Assembly: GCA_963556255.1 (NCBI GenBank) | Contig: OY744613.1 | Span: forward strand, 45,062,791-45,126,790 | DNA: 64,000 nucleotides | Direction: 5' to 3' | Origin: Allolobophora icterica | Lineage: Eukaryota > Annelida > Clitellata > Crassiclitellata > Lumbricidae | Shown here: one piece after another, positions 53,309 to 64,000 of the stretch | How positions within the stretch are numbered: the first letter of the stretch is position 1 | Layout: the number at the start of each line of letters is the position of its first letter | Notes under the pieces: model-generated | Seen by the model: only the letters and a program-made list of their open reading frames with translations | What the model was told of the DNA's origin: nothing | Database searches by the model: none | Position numbers and translations under genes: made by a program

Positions 53309-54331
53309 CCCTCAGGCTACCAAGGTTTTTTTGTGACATCGGCTACCAAGGGGGGGGTGGTTACCACCCCCCCCCGGAATTTCGTGTTTGGTTTAAGATA
53401 TCATATCATGTAATACAGCATTAGATTCAGCATTCATTTCTGAAAAGAATGGTATATTTAGTTGTAAAATATATGAATGCATCTCGAAATTATATAGTTT
53501 TTAACAAAGGCACCGGTCCATTTAACGATATATGATATTATCCCACACAATTTGTACTATTTGGATAAAAAGATATAAATGATGTGTGTTTTGATTATGA
53601 ACTATGTATCCAAGAATATTCTAAATATAATGAGGCTTAAATTTCAACAATACAAACTATTCCAAAGTCTGTTTTAGTTACAGGCAAAACCTAGGCTAAA
53701 GGCATGCAGCTATATCAACATGAAACAAGAAATTATGTAATTTTTCCCGGCAGTCAAAAACGTCAGTGGTCCTTGCAGTTATTGCAAGTTACTTTCATTG
53801 TTTTGTGCGAATGCTTCCTGCAAACCGGCTTCTTGAACACTTCACAGCACTGCTTTACTCTGTTAGTATTCTACTTCAACTGTTTATAGCCCTTCCCCAT
53901 ACCCAACCATATCGGTTTACGTTGTGATGTTGCAACAGTGATTTTCACACTGAAAAAGAGTATTATTATTTATTATGATCACTTCCGGTTATCAAAAGAC
54001 AAACAACTAAGAACCAAATATATCCCTACATTCCCTCTAAAGAATGGCATAGTTGTTTCTCTTCCAGAAAGAATAATGAATACCTTTATAGTCGACAACA
54101 GCTAACAGCTGACAAGAGAAATTCCTGATTTCATAAGTGGTACCTAGGCTATATCGGGTATAACTTTTTTATGGCGTGGGATATCATCACGACTTTTACC
54201 TCAAAATTTGCACAAATGGACCCCCTACAGCTACCTAAAATGTCAAAATTATATTCCATGTGCTAAAAAAAATTTTCCAGAAAAACGTAGGGGGGGGGTG
54301 GTAACCACCCCCCCCCTTGGTAGCCCGAGGG
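53309..54331. mobile_element. piggyBac-type element, CTACCAAGG family, copy b
   Basis: TTAA at 53305-53308 and 54332-54335. Ends CCCTCAGGCTACCAAGG and CCCTCGGGCTACCAAGG inverted. Nearly the complement of copy a along its whole length, so both are young. Confidence 0.88.
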
Positions 54332-54335
54332 TTAA

Positions 54336-54902
54336 GGCATGGGCATGCTGGGCAGTCGCCAGTGGCCCCACGATTCTAGGAGCCCCGAATCAAAAAAGAC
54401 GAAAAGTAAATGCGTGAGTTACCTCCACGCGCGGCAGTAGTGAAATATCTTATAGGCCTAGCCATGAGTTCCATTCTTAAGTTATTATAGGCCTATTGTT
54501 CAAAGGTTTGTGTTGATTAATCTTCGGTTCTTTCTTTATGTTTCAACATTCAGTTTCTTATAAAGCGAATGCTGAAAATATGACAAAATCATTTATTTAA
54601 ACCAGAGGTCAGAACAACAATATAGCGACTCAAACACAGGCTGGTGACAAAAGGATGTCCCAAAGGGATGAACTCCGCTACAGGGACACCTATAGGCCTA
54701 TTACCAAGGTTGATTACAGGGCGCAGGAAACCAACACGAAATCTTAGCTAATACTTCTGTAAGATAAAAGGAAGTAAATCCACAAAGCTTAACTATATAC
54801 TGCCGACACCTGGGCAGTAAGAAGGAGAAAACAACAAAACAAAAGGAAAATAAGATAAGAGTATTAAGGAAAAAAACAAAAAAAACAAAGAAGAAAAAAA
54901 TA
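54336..54902. other. Noncoding stretch with possible MITE end
   Basis: A GC-rich GGGCAGTCGCCAGTGGCCCC block at 54351 could be one end of a small hAT-like element, but no partner end was found. An AAACAAAA-rich stretch follows at 54830-54900. Confidence 0.35.
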
Positions 54903-55790
54903 CATCAATCAATCAATCAATAACTTTATTGTGTCAACTGACAATCAGGAACAAACATATTTACAGGTAACACGAAAAATTATTCAATTAGGCCTAATAG
55001 TAGGCTAATGCAGCATGCGTATACACTTCGGAGACTTTGTGCAAGACCAGAATAATCCTCAATTGAATACTCAGTACTAATAATCAGTTAAGCATGATAA
55101 GGATAACAAATAGGATACAGTAGGCCTATTATGGATACATTTAAATTTCTATGACAGAGATTTTTTTTATTTGCTATTTTTAGACAGAGCCACATTTGCC
55201 AGGAGAGACAAAGGGCGACCCCAAAGGGACCAAAGTCCCGCTAAACGGGTATACCCAAGCTATGACATGAACAAGATAATATGTTGATGGTTCTAAGACA
55301 GAAATCTAAAAGAAAACAAGAAGAGAAACTGAATATTTTGCACATCTTATACGTATTGACTGAAGTTGATTAGGATAAAGATGCGTTACTTACCCTTAAC
55401 TATATACTTAAATAGCCTTAACAATCGGGCGCTGGGTGCTCCAACCCCCCCCCTCCAACCAGACCTAGATACATTTTTTACTGTACTAGATTAAGTCGCA
55501 GAACTGGAAGATGTTGCTAAGAGAAACTCCTTAAAAAGAATCTTAAACTGTCGCCTACTTTGTGCTGTCTGAATATGTAGTGGAATAGAATTCCAGATCT
55601 GCGGTCCCAGCGCTTTAATATTAAAAGTTCTATGATTCGTGCGAAATTTTATGGGTCTATGTAGTTGTGCTCCCCTTGTGTGATATTTGTGGGTCATCGA
55701 TGCTTTAGCAAAGTAATTAGCATAAGACATAGGCAGCATAGCATGCTCGAAGCAATAGAATAGTTCTGCTATTTGATAGTTTCTGATTTG
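54903..55790 (-). mobile_element. LINE, 5'-truncated, with (ATTG)n tail
   Basis: Minus strand: reverse-transcriptase C-terminus SYANYFAKASMTHKYHTRGA ... FNIKALGPQIWNSIPLHIQT (55491-55739), a 3' UTR with CGGGACTTTGGTCCC, then ACAATAAAGTT and an ATTGATTGATTGATG tail. The UTR motif recalls the full LINE at 13.25 kb, so it is a related family. Confidence 0.8.
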
Positions 55791-55802
55791 AATGATGTTT
55801 AA

Positions 55803-56553
55803 CCCTCAGGCTACCAAGGTTTTTTTGTGACATCGGCTACCAAGGGGGGGGGGTGGTTACCACCCCCCGCAATTTCGTGTTTGGTTTCAAATATCATATC
55901 ATGTAATACAGCATTTGATTCATCATTCATCTCTGAAAAGAATGGTATATTTAGTTGTAAAATATATGAATGCATCTCGAAATTATATAGTTTTTAACAA
56001 AGGCACCGGTCCATTTAACGATATCTGATATTATCCCACACAATTTGTACTATTTGGATAAAAAATTATAAATGATGTGGGTTTTGAAAATGAACTATGT
56101 ATCCAAGAATATTCTAAATATAATGAGACTTAATTTTCAACAATACAAACTATTTCAAAGTCTGTTTTAGTTACAGGCAGAACCTAAAGGCGTGCAGCTA
56201 TATCAACATGAAACAAGAAATTATGTAATTTTTCCCAGCAGCCAAATACGTCAGTGGTCCTTGCAGTTATTGCAAGTTACTTCCATTGTTTTGTGCGAAT
56301 GCTTCCTGCAAACCGGCTTCTTGAACACTTCACAGCACTGCTTTACTCTGTTAGCATGCTTCTTTGACTGCTTATAGCCCTTCCCCATACCCAACCATAT
56401 CGGTTTACGTTGTGATGTTGTATCAGTGATTTTCACACTGATAAAACGTATTATTATTTATTATGATAACTTCCGGTTATCAAAAGACAAATAACTAAGC
56501 AAGCAAATATAGCCCTACATACCCTCTAAAGAATGGCATAGTGGTTTCTCTTA
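55803..56553. mobile_element. piggyBac-type element, CTACCAAGG family, copy c (truncated)
   Basis: TTAA at 55799-55802 and end CCCTCAGGCTACCAAGG. Matches copy b up to about 56553 (ATAGTGGTTTCTCTT), then stops and ZNF G 3'-flank sequence begins. The right end is deleted. Confidence 0.82.
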
Positions 56554-56559
56554 TGCAGC

Positions 56560-57050
56560 GCTTAGAAGTAGACACGAATTCCGTAAGAAGAGAGTTGACT
56601 CCAAGCTATTCGCACACAGCAGTCGGAATAACATACCGCGCCTTACTAATAGGCCCTATCGTTAACGTTACAGGAAGTAGCTCAACAGATGAATTCAGAT
56701 AAAATTAATGTTCAAGTAATGTATATTTCTGTGGAACAGGGTTAGTGACAATGTTTCATATATTTCTTTTCAATAACACATCCCAGAGCTGATTATGGCC
56801 TCTAAATTAAATGACTTTTACCTTCAGTAATTGTTAACTGATTACCAAAAATTTGACTTTCACCTACACGTAGTTTTACAGTCTGTGTTGGTGAATGCCT
56901 TCCCACCTATTCTGTAGTTGAAAATTGTTCTTTTCAATAGATTTTTAAATTTTACCCAAAATAATAAATATATCTTGAGTAGTATTTCCACGGCATCCCT
57001 CTGTCATTCTCATTGTCCCAATTAATGAGTCCTCTGCTGGAACATCAGAG
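56560..57050 (-). other. 3' flank of ZNF G
   Basis: Alignable to the ZNF F flank but uninterrupted: GTTAACGTTACAGGAAGTAG is continuous here, giving the empty site for the insertion seen in F. Confidence 0.65.
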
Positions 57051-58658
57051 TTAATGGCGATTGCAATGTTCCATAAATTCTTTTTCAATTTCAAACATTT
57101 CGTCACAGATCCCACAGCCATAAGATCTCAAAATGAATTGAGTTTCATCATCGCTAATTATCGGTTGTTCACCAGAGAAATGAATTTCACCCGGACATGG
57201 CTTCATATTCTGCATCTGTGATAGATCTTCCATAGTTTTTGCTGTTGAAAATTCATTATTTACAACAAATTTGTAATCTTCAAGACATATGCTGAATATC
57301 TGTGAAGCACTGTTTCCACTGAAACCCTTTGTCATGCTCAGCAGAAAGCTTTGGCAATCATGTACTTTTTCATCACCTCTTGCTCTCGAGTGGCATTTTA
57401 GATGAACGATAACGGATTTGGGACAAAGTACCTCTTTGCCTGGCTTTCCTTTAGTATGGGTTATTGTATGTGTTTTGAAACAGTCCCCATGTACAAATGC
57501 TTTCTCATTTAAATTGCAATTGTATGGTCTTTCTTCTGAGTGGGTTCTTTTATGACATTCCATCACACTCTTTGTTGCAAATACTTGTTGGCATACATTG
57601 CATGTGTTTTCTCTTTCTACAATGTGTGTTGTGGTGTGGTAATGCAGAAGATCTTTATGCCAAAATGCTCTTTCACAAAAGTTGCATTTATATGATCTTT
57701 CTCCAGTGTGGGTTCTTGTATGTATAGCCAGACTACTTTCATATGAAAATTCTTTTTCACATAGATTGCACTTGTAGGGCTTTTCTCCTGTGTGGGTAAT
57801 TCTATGGGAGACAAGTTGGCTCTGGAATGGAAATGCTCTCTCACAAAAATTGCATTTATATCGTCTTTCTCCACCGTGGGTTCTTGTATGCTTAGCCAGA
57901 CTACTTTCATATGAAAATTCTTTTTCACATAGATTGCACTTGTAGGGCTCTTCTCCTGTGTGGGTAATTCTATGGGAGACAAGTTGGCTTTGGAATGGAA
58001 ATGCTGTTTCACAAAAATTGCATTTATATCGTCCTTCTCCAGTGTGGTTTCTTATATGTCTATTCAGAGTACATTTATGTGAAAATCTTTTTTCACATCG
58101 ATTGCACTTGTAGGGCTTTTCTCTTGCATGGGTAATTCTATGGGAGACAAGTTGGCTTTGGAATGGAAATGCTCTTTCACAAAAATTGCATTTATATCGT
58201 CCTTGTTCAGTGTGGTTGCTTATATGCTTATTCAGATTACTTTTACGTGAAAAGCCTGTCTCACATAGGTTGCACTTGTAGGGCTTTACTCCTGTGTGGG
58301 TAATTCTATGGGAGTCAAGTTTTCTCTTGCATGGAAATGCTTTCTGACATAGATTGCATGTGTACCGGTAATGCTTTTCTCCTTTATGGGTTCTATTATG
58401 AAATTCCATTGTACTTTTTGATGCAAATGTTTCTTGGCATATATTGCATCTGTATGGTTGTACTCCAATGTGGTGGGTTCTTGTGTGACACATCAGATTG
58501 CGATGCTGTGTAAATGCTTGTTCACATAAACTACACTTGTATTGTTTATATCCAATGTGGGTTCCAAGACAGCGTTTGAGATCAGTATTTCTAGCAAACG
58601 TTTTCATCCAAGTTTCGATGTCTGTTTCAATTTCCTGGTTAAAATTGTGTGCATTCAT
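57051..58658 (-). CDS. C2H2 zinc-finger protein G
   Basis: 535 residues from the ATG at 58658, which follows an acceptor (TTTTTCCAG) and aligns with B and F. N-terminal block ETDIETWMKTFARNTDLKRC, then 12 C2H2 fingers (one with an extended linker, HKGEKHYRYTC) and one damaged unit (NCNLNEKAFVHG). The spacer (CQSFLLSMTKG, FSGEQPIISDD) and terminal finger [10 protein letters not shown]...EHC..H follow. Fingers 3-10 show a two-finger, 168-base tandem pattern: the helix block FQSQLVSHRITH occurs three times and a similar start four times at exactly 168-base steps. Two alternate units (CEKEFSYESSL) are almost identical. Frame intact; nuclear DNA-binding role expected. Confidence 0.9.
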   Translation of the reverse strand: MNAHNFNQEIETDIETWMKTFARNTDLKRCLGTHIGYKQYKCSLCEQAFTQHRNLMCHTRTHHIGVQPYRCNICQETFASKSTMEFHNRTHKGEKHYRYTCNLCQKAFPCKRKLDSHRITHTGVKPYKCNLCETGFSRKSNLNKHISNHTEQGRYKCNFCERAFPFQSQLVSHRITHAREKPYKCNRCEKRFSHKCTLNRHIRNHTGEGRYKCNFCETAFPFQSQLVSHRITHTGEEPYKCNLCEKEFSYESSLAKHTRTHGGERRYKCNFCERAFPFQSQLVSHRITHTGEKPYKCNLCEKEFSYESSLAIHTRTHTGERSYKCNFCERAFWHKDLLHYHTTTHIVERENTCNVCQQVFATKSVMECHKRTHSEERPYNCNLNEKAFVHGDCFKTHTITHTKGKPGKEVLCPKSVIVHLKCHSRARGDEKVHDCQSFLLSMTKGFSGNSASQIFSICLEDYKFVVNNEFSTAKTMEDLSQMQNMKPCPGEIHFSGEQPIISDDETQFILRSYGCGICDEMFEIEKEFMEHCNRH

Positions 58659-60004
58659 CTTTACAACCTGGAAAAAATTCAAAAATTATTACAACACAAG
58701 AATTTATGCAAGTTTTGGCATTTATGTGGTTTGTCATCACAGATTAATAGTGACTCGTCAATAAAGATCCAAAATCATGATAAATGTAAATGTCAGGGTG
58801 TCATAAAGGACGTCCGCCATGGGGGAGGGAGGGGTCATTCAACTGCGCACAAATGCGTACCAGAGGAGTGGAGGGAGTAATGACCAATGCAGACTATATT
58901 TCTATATTTTTTAATTTGATACTTTTTTAAAGACCTTGTTTCAACCTTCCATGAGAGACGAAAACGTCAGTGAGGTGATTGCCGAAACCGTTTCAAAGGC
59001 AGATAGGTAAACATTTGCTTACTATTTATGTTACTTGTTTTTGTTGTTCTAAAATGCAGTAGTTGACGTAGAACACTGCTAACTTTTCAATTTTAAATTG
59101 TATGTAGGCTAGTGGTTGACACTGTAAGTGAGGTGATTTTAAATAAGATATAACTAGTAGATTATTTATCACGTTAGTCGCAATAGTGGTTTCTTCGTTC
59201 ATTGACGTCGGCAAATGGGGAGGGAGACGATAAGGTCAAACGGGGGAAATGCGGACAAGGGGAGGGAGGAGTCACAAGTATCATTGTGCTATAATGTGCT
59301 AGATCATTATGCTTTGAGAGTCCTAAAACATGGTGGAATCTCGAATGAAGCTCTTCAAGAAGTTACGAGAGCAACAACACTGGCCAAACTCCTATAGATG
59401 CTATCCCAGCGTGGAGGGGGATTAACTTCATCATCAGACCGCTCAAGATTAAAACGTTTTATCAGGAGGTTAAGGAGAGTGATGTTTGTAAACGAAGAAC
59501 AACTGACTATAGCTGAACTTGCGAATTCTGTTGATTACCGATTACTATGTATCTATTAAGAACAATGAATATCACGTCCTTTGGCCTCTTTTACCACCAG
59601 TCCATAAAACTGTATATTTATTAGGCCTACGTCCCCAGAGTCACCAATACTGTCTTCCAGTTAAAGACAATAGGCACGGTAATGTATATCCAGAACCGCC
59701 TCTTTGGAAATTTTAAAACAATTGCCCAAACTATTTACAGCAAATAGAATTCTGCTCATGAAATATGCAAGTGACTTTACAGTCACTTACTTACACCTTA
59801 CAACTTGCATTATGTAAAAAAGTGGTCATTGGTAATCGCGAGTAAAATAATACGTTTGGGTGATATCCTTAAAAATACTGTGCACCGCAAATTGTTTGGT
59901 TATAAAAGAAAATTCTCTGTATCACTGGCCAAGGCAGTGTGGCTTTCATGTCCATAACGCTATTCTAAATAATTTTTAAAAGTTACCTTAAACTCGCGGT
60001 CAAG

Positions 60005-60152
60005 ATGGTAGGAAGGAGACGCTATGCCAGCTAGAAAGAAACGCGGCGCGGATATCACAAAGGAAGCCACAAAGGACCCAAGTGGAAAATGGCAAAAGGA
60101 CGTGAGACTGCGTATAGGCCTAGGCAATAATAAGATAAATAACGCATAAAAG
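60005..60152. repeat. 148-bp direct repeat, copy 1
   Basis: Begins ATGGTAGGAAGGAGACG and ends AACGCATAAAAG. Copy 2 is identical as far as I can see, 251 bases away. It contains a small frame MPARKKRGADITKEATK... ending at TAA. Confidence 0.9.
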
Positions 60153-60255
60153 GGTAATCCTGGGTTTTAGCGTCCGAAATTATTTTCATTGAAACGTTCT
60201 AATACAATATACAATAAATAATCATCGTTCATCCAACTTCTAGTTTGAATTATAA

Positions 60256-60403
60256 ATGGTAGGAAGGAGACGCTATGCCAGCTAGAAAGAAACGCGGCGC
60301 GGATATCACAAAGGAAGCCACAAAGGACCCAAGTGGAAAATGGCAAAAGGACGTGAGACTGCGTATAGGCCTAGGCAATAATAAGATAAATAACGCATAA
60401 AAG
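60256..60403. repeat. 148-bp direct repeat, copy 2
   Basis: Identical to 60005-60152. Preceded by CATCCAACTTCTAGTTTGAA, a single copy of the foldback 36-base unit. Confidence 0.9.
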
Positions 60404-60611
60404 ATCTCACGCTAGAAGCTGAGTGTGCAAAACAGATAGATTGCCATAAAATATTCAGTTAAACGGTGACAAGTGTGAAATAGACAGCGGCAGGAACGAC
60501 GCTCAAGTTACAGGAACGCTACGACTCTCTGTCTCTCTCTCGTCACTCGCTCTTCGTATTCGTTATGCCTTATATAATGCGAGGCTTGATTAAAATTCAA
60601 TTTAGGCTTAC

Positions 60612-60740
60612 CTAAAACCCGAATGGATTTGAAGTGTTGAAAAATACAAAATACACACAAATCGAAACAAATGAAGTTTTTAATTTTCACTTAACGGAAA
60701 CCAACATAATTATGAACCGGCCGTTGTGACGTCATTGCTC
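60612..60740 (-). promoter_or_regulatory. ZNF G first exon and CRE site
   Basis: Minus-strand exon end TTCGGGTTTTAG then donor GTAAGCCTAAATTG at 60611. A perfect CRE palindrome TGACGTCA lies at 60727-60734, and CACTTAACGGAAACCAACAT between them is shared with B and F. Confidence 0.65.
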
Positions 60741-61102
60741 ATTAAATTAAAATCAACGTCATTCCATAGACTCTCGACGTAACTAGTTAATGAAATATTT
60801 TATAGCGCAATAATTGCACATTTATCTTATACAATGGTTGATGGAAATATACTATGGACATTTAAACGCTTATCTCAGTGACATTAGGCCTATATCAAAC
60901 TAGCGATCTGATAATATTGAAATAATTTTGCCACCATTTAACATGTACTGTAGAATGACTTCGACAGTTTACCAGACGTTTATTGCAATTTTAAAACTAC
61001 GGAATATAGGCCTAAAGACAAGAACGCATAATATAGGCCTATCATAATGTTGTGTGCGCTTCCATCAGACCTGCGATTCAGCAAGGCACTTTAACCAAGA
61101 CC
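60741..61102. other. Noncoding stretch upstream of ZNF G promoter
   Basis: TAGGCCTA words at 60889, 61006 and 61032. No foldback element here, unlike upstream of B, F and the 12.2-kb block. Confidence 0.35.
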
Positions 61103-61491
61103 AGGGCTTATTCTAAGGAATTTTCTCAACTGCACATGGGGCCGAATTAGGGGTCTGGGGCTGTGCCCCCGTGGGGTCCAGGGGCAAAGCCCTTCGCTCC
61201 CTGAAGCTAATAAGATATGGCATTTCAAACAGTGAATTCGCTCCATTTTTGGCAATTGTTGGTGCATATTATTATTTCAATGTGAGAAGAATCCGGGTAA
61301 GCTTTCCCATTCAAACGCTTTCGGCTGCAGTTTCATAGCCTACTGAAGGCTTTCATGCGCTTATGTCTGATCAAAAACACACTGAGCCTCAGCGCACAAA
61401 AATAGTGATTGTGAGAGAATTTCAGCCTGCAGCGCTATGGTCAGTTTACGATTCTGCACCCTAGTAAAAGAAGGCAATCGTTTTCTTATAC

Positions 61492-61589
61492 GTGTCAAAA
61501 TGTGGGTGTCATGTGCGTGTGCATCTGTTTCTGATGATATACAATGACGAAACACAATCCCGTGAATATGAGCAATCGCTTTGTTAGGC
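61492..61589 (-). repeat. About 100-bp duplication, copy 1 (coding-like on minus)
   Basis: Minus strand reads HIHGIVFRHCISSETDAHAH then DTHILTRIRKRLPSF. Copy 2 at 62331-62428 keeps the same frame with mostly silent changes, so the source was protein-coding, perhaps a zinc-finger-bearing mobile element. Confidence 0.6.
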
Positions 61590-62319
<730 letters not shown>

Positions 62320-62330
62320 TGTTAGGCTAC

Positions 62331-62428
62331 ACATGTCAAAATGTGTGCATTAGGTTGTGTGTCATGATGTGCGTGTGCATCTGTTTCTGATGACATACAA
62401 TGACGAAACACAATTCCGTGAATATGAA
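62331..62428 (-). repeat. About 100-bp duplication, copy 2 (zinc-finger-like on minus)
   Basis: Minus strand continues from FKCSDCESTYYNASFHIHGI to VFRHCMSSETDAHAHH. The C-x2-C followed by spaced His residues looks like a C2H2-type finger. Differs from copy 1 by a few bases and a short insertion. Confidence 0.6.
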
Positions 62429-62819
62429 AGCTTGCGTTGTAGTAAGTTGACTCACAATCGGAACATTTAAACGGATGCATGAATGTTGCACATAGCCTGA
62501 TCAACTGACAGTTCATACCCAACAGAGAACAACAGATTTTTTTCTCGTTTATTGTTGCTACCTTAGGGTGTGCACTGGCGGCTCAGCACCGATAGAGGAC
62601 GCTGACATGGAGCTCAATCGAAGATTCAAAGACAAATTCAAAACTGAGTCTGTTAATAATTACGACGAAGGGGGGCTACCAAGACTGCGGTTTCTCTGTT
62701 CTAACCTGTCTGACAGCATTACGCGGACGTTCAATGGCATCTGCATGCAACTCGTCCACCGTTTCTCCGGCTTCTTTCCATTCTTTTCATTAATCTGATC
62801 CTCGTACTTCAACCTTTAT

Positions 62820-63075
62820 CGTTTCTTATTCTCCTCTTCTTTTCATTAAACTGATCTTCCTACTTCAGCAATTTTTTCTCTTTTTAATTCTCCTTCTCTT
62901 TCTTCTCCTCCTCATTCTCCTCCTTTGCCCCTCCTTCTGATGTTTTGTTTTCTACTTCTCCTTCTTCATATTCGTTTCTGCTACTTCTACTTCTTCTCGT
63001 CCTTATTCTGCTTCTTCTTTTTCTACTTCTCTTTCTTAGTCTTCTTCTCCTCCTCCTCGTTTTCCTGGTCCTTCT
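62820..63075. repeat. CTT/CTC-rich pyrimidine tract
   Basis: Degenerate TTCTCCTTCTT sequence, purine-poor on plus. The long K/R/E frames on minus are by-products. Confidence 0.85.
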
Positions 63076-63689
63076 GCTTTTACTTCGGTCCTTCTGTGGC
63101 TGCAAAAACGAGCGCAAAAGAACAAAAGACACACTAAAGCAACAAAACGCAGTTGCTTTAAGGGGATAGGCCCCCTATTTACAGTTTCCGGAAGCGAACA
63201 TGCAGCCAGAATGGGACGGATCTTTTGGTCAAGATAACACCGCTACTGTTGCTGAACCAAAAGCATTTTGATCTCTGAAGTTAATTATGCCCGCCTCGGT
63301 GTGGAATAGCTTGGGAAGTTGGGAGACGCTCTACGCATTTACGATTTTCTTTTATATGCCTTGCCATGTTGCAGCCACAAAAGCAAGGAAGCCCTATGGT
63401 CCGACTCATTCGTAAATGCTTCGTTTTTAACTTTTTAATGTTACAAACTGCCAACTACAATTACTGCCTGCGTTTAATCTCATTTGACTAATCGTTATTT
63501 GGCTTATTTCGGACTCCGCGAACCAACAGCTTCGTTTAAATAGTTCATTATTAGCTACTTTCGCTAGTTTATACACCTAGGTCTACAAAAGTAACTGCAC
63601 AACATCTTAATTTTAACTGCACAAATTTCTTTCCCAACTACACACTTTGTGTCCAGCTGCACGTTAGAATAAGCCCTGTTAGACATTTC

Positions 63690-63860
63690 CTCTAATCCAC
63701 TGGAGCTGCTACTCATACAGGTACCCTTGGCTTCTGCCGTCGATTGCAGTGCCAAGAATTTGGCTCTCTTCTCGAAATCCATGTTCTTACGCTTGTTCCT
63801 CTGCTGTAAGCGCTGTGTCATCTTAACGTCCACACCACCGATCATCATTATCCCCAACAG
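63690..63860 (-). other. Possible coding exon, minus strand
   Basis: A frame reads VDVKMTQRLQQRNKRKNMDF then EKRAKFLALQSTAEAKGTCM and SSSSSGLEEMSNR. It is charged and plausible as protein, but there is no known motif and the borders are unclear. Confidence 0.3.
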
Positions 63861-64000
63861 CATGGTTATATGGTATACATATCTTAAAAATACATCGATT
63901 TTGCCCATATGGGCTGTATATGTCATGCATATGACAAAGCAATATAGCATATGCTACTTCTAGACCATATAAAATCTACATTTTACAAACATGAAACAAT

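Larger units (their letters stand above)
58668..60611 (-). other. First intron of ZNF G
   Basis: Runs between the donor at 60611 and the acceptor at 58668. It contains coding-like debris on the plus strand at 59270-59720 (LDHYALRVLKHGGISNEALQ; LRPQSHQYCLPVKDNRHG), likely from a mobile element of unclear type, and the 148-bp duplication described separately. Confidence 0.5.

Noticed and set aside
59215..59716. Host gene inside the ZNF G intron
   Set aside because: Short frames broken by stops; wording hints at mobile-element debris but no family could be settled.
62884..63132. K/R/E-rich frame on minus
   Set aside because: Low-complexity translation of the pyrimidine tract.

Overview
Eukaryotic (animal) genomic DNA, about 64 kb, AT-rich and full of transposable elements. 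It holds spliced C2H2 zinc-finger (ZNF) genes, non-LTR retrotransposons of the CR1/L2/Jockey and RTE types, piggyBac, hAT and mariner DNA elements, and sea-urchin-TU-like foldback elements. The palindromic word TAGGCCTA recurs about 40 times. This fits a marine invertebrate, perhaps an echinoderm, hemichordate or relative, but the species cannot be fixed from the sequence alone.

The main content is one expanded ZNF family. Arrays lie at 2.8-4.4 kb (A), 23.7-25.3 kb (B), 27.3-28.4 kb (C), 32.7-34.2 kb (D), 41.7-43.8 kb (E), 46.7-48.1 kb (F) and 57.1-58.7 kb (G). E is on the + strand and the others on the - strand. Two further broken pieces lie at 35.7-35.9 kb and 53.1-53.3 kb. B, C, F and G share a short N-terminal block with the core TDIKTWMQTFARN, 5 to 12 tandem fingers, a conserved spacer of roughly 110 residues, and a detached last finger ([10 protein letters not shown]...EHC..H). 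B, F and G, plus a promoter-like copy at 12.2 kb, share a noncoding first exon with a GTAAG donor and a CRE-like site (TGACGTMA) just upstream. A, D and E show stops, frameshifts or insertions and are wholly or partly decayed.

The spaces between are mobile DNA. A nearly complete LINE with both reading frames open fills 13.25-19.7 kb. At least seven piggyBac-type elements have TTAA target sites. Four short hAT-type elements have clear 8-bp target duplications; one splits ZNF E, one splits a YqaJ-nuclease pseudogene and one sits inside a piggyBac element. A mariner lies between B and C. Three foldback elements share a 36-bp internal minisatellite ancestry but carry quite different terminal arrays of about 15 bp; a fourth partial copy has only the array. 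Long TA, CA, GA, TAA and pyrimidine microsatellites are frequent.

As a whole the window looks like a ZNF cluster that grew by segmental duplication and is heavily invaded by transposons. Paralogue comparison exposes several insertions as filled versus empty sites. Whether these ZNF proteins restrain the surrounding elements is an attractive but unproven idea.
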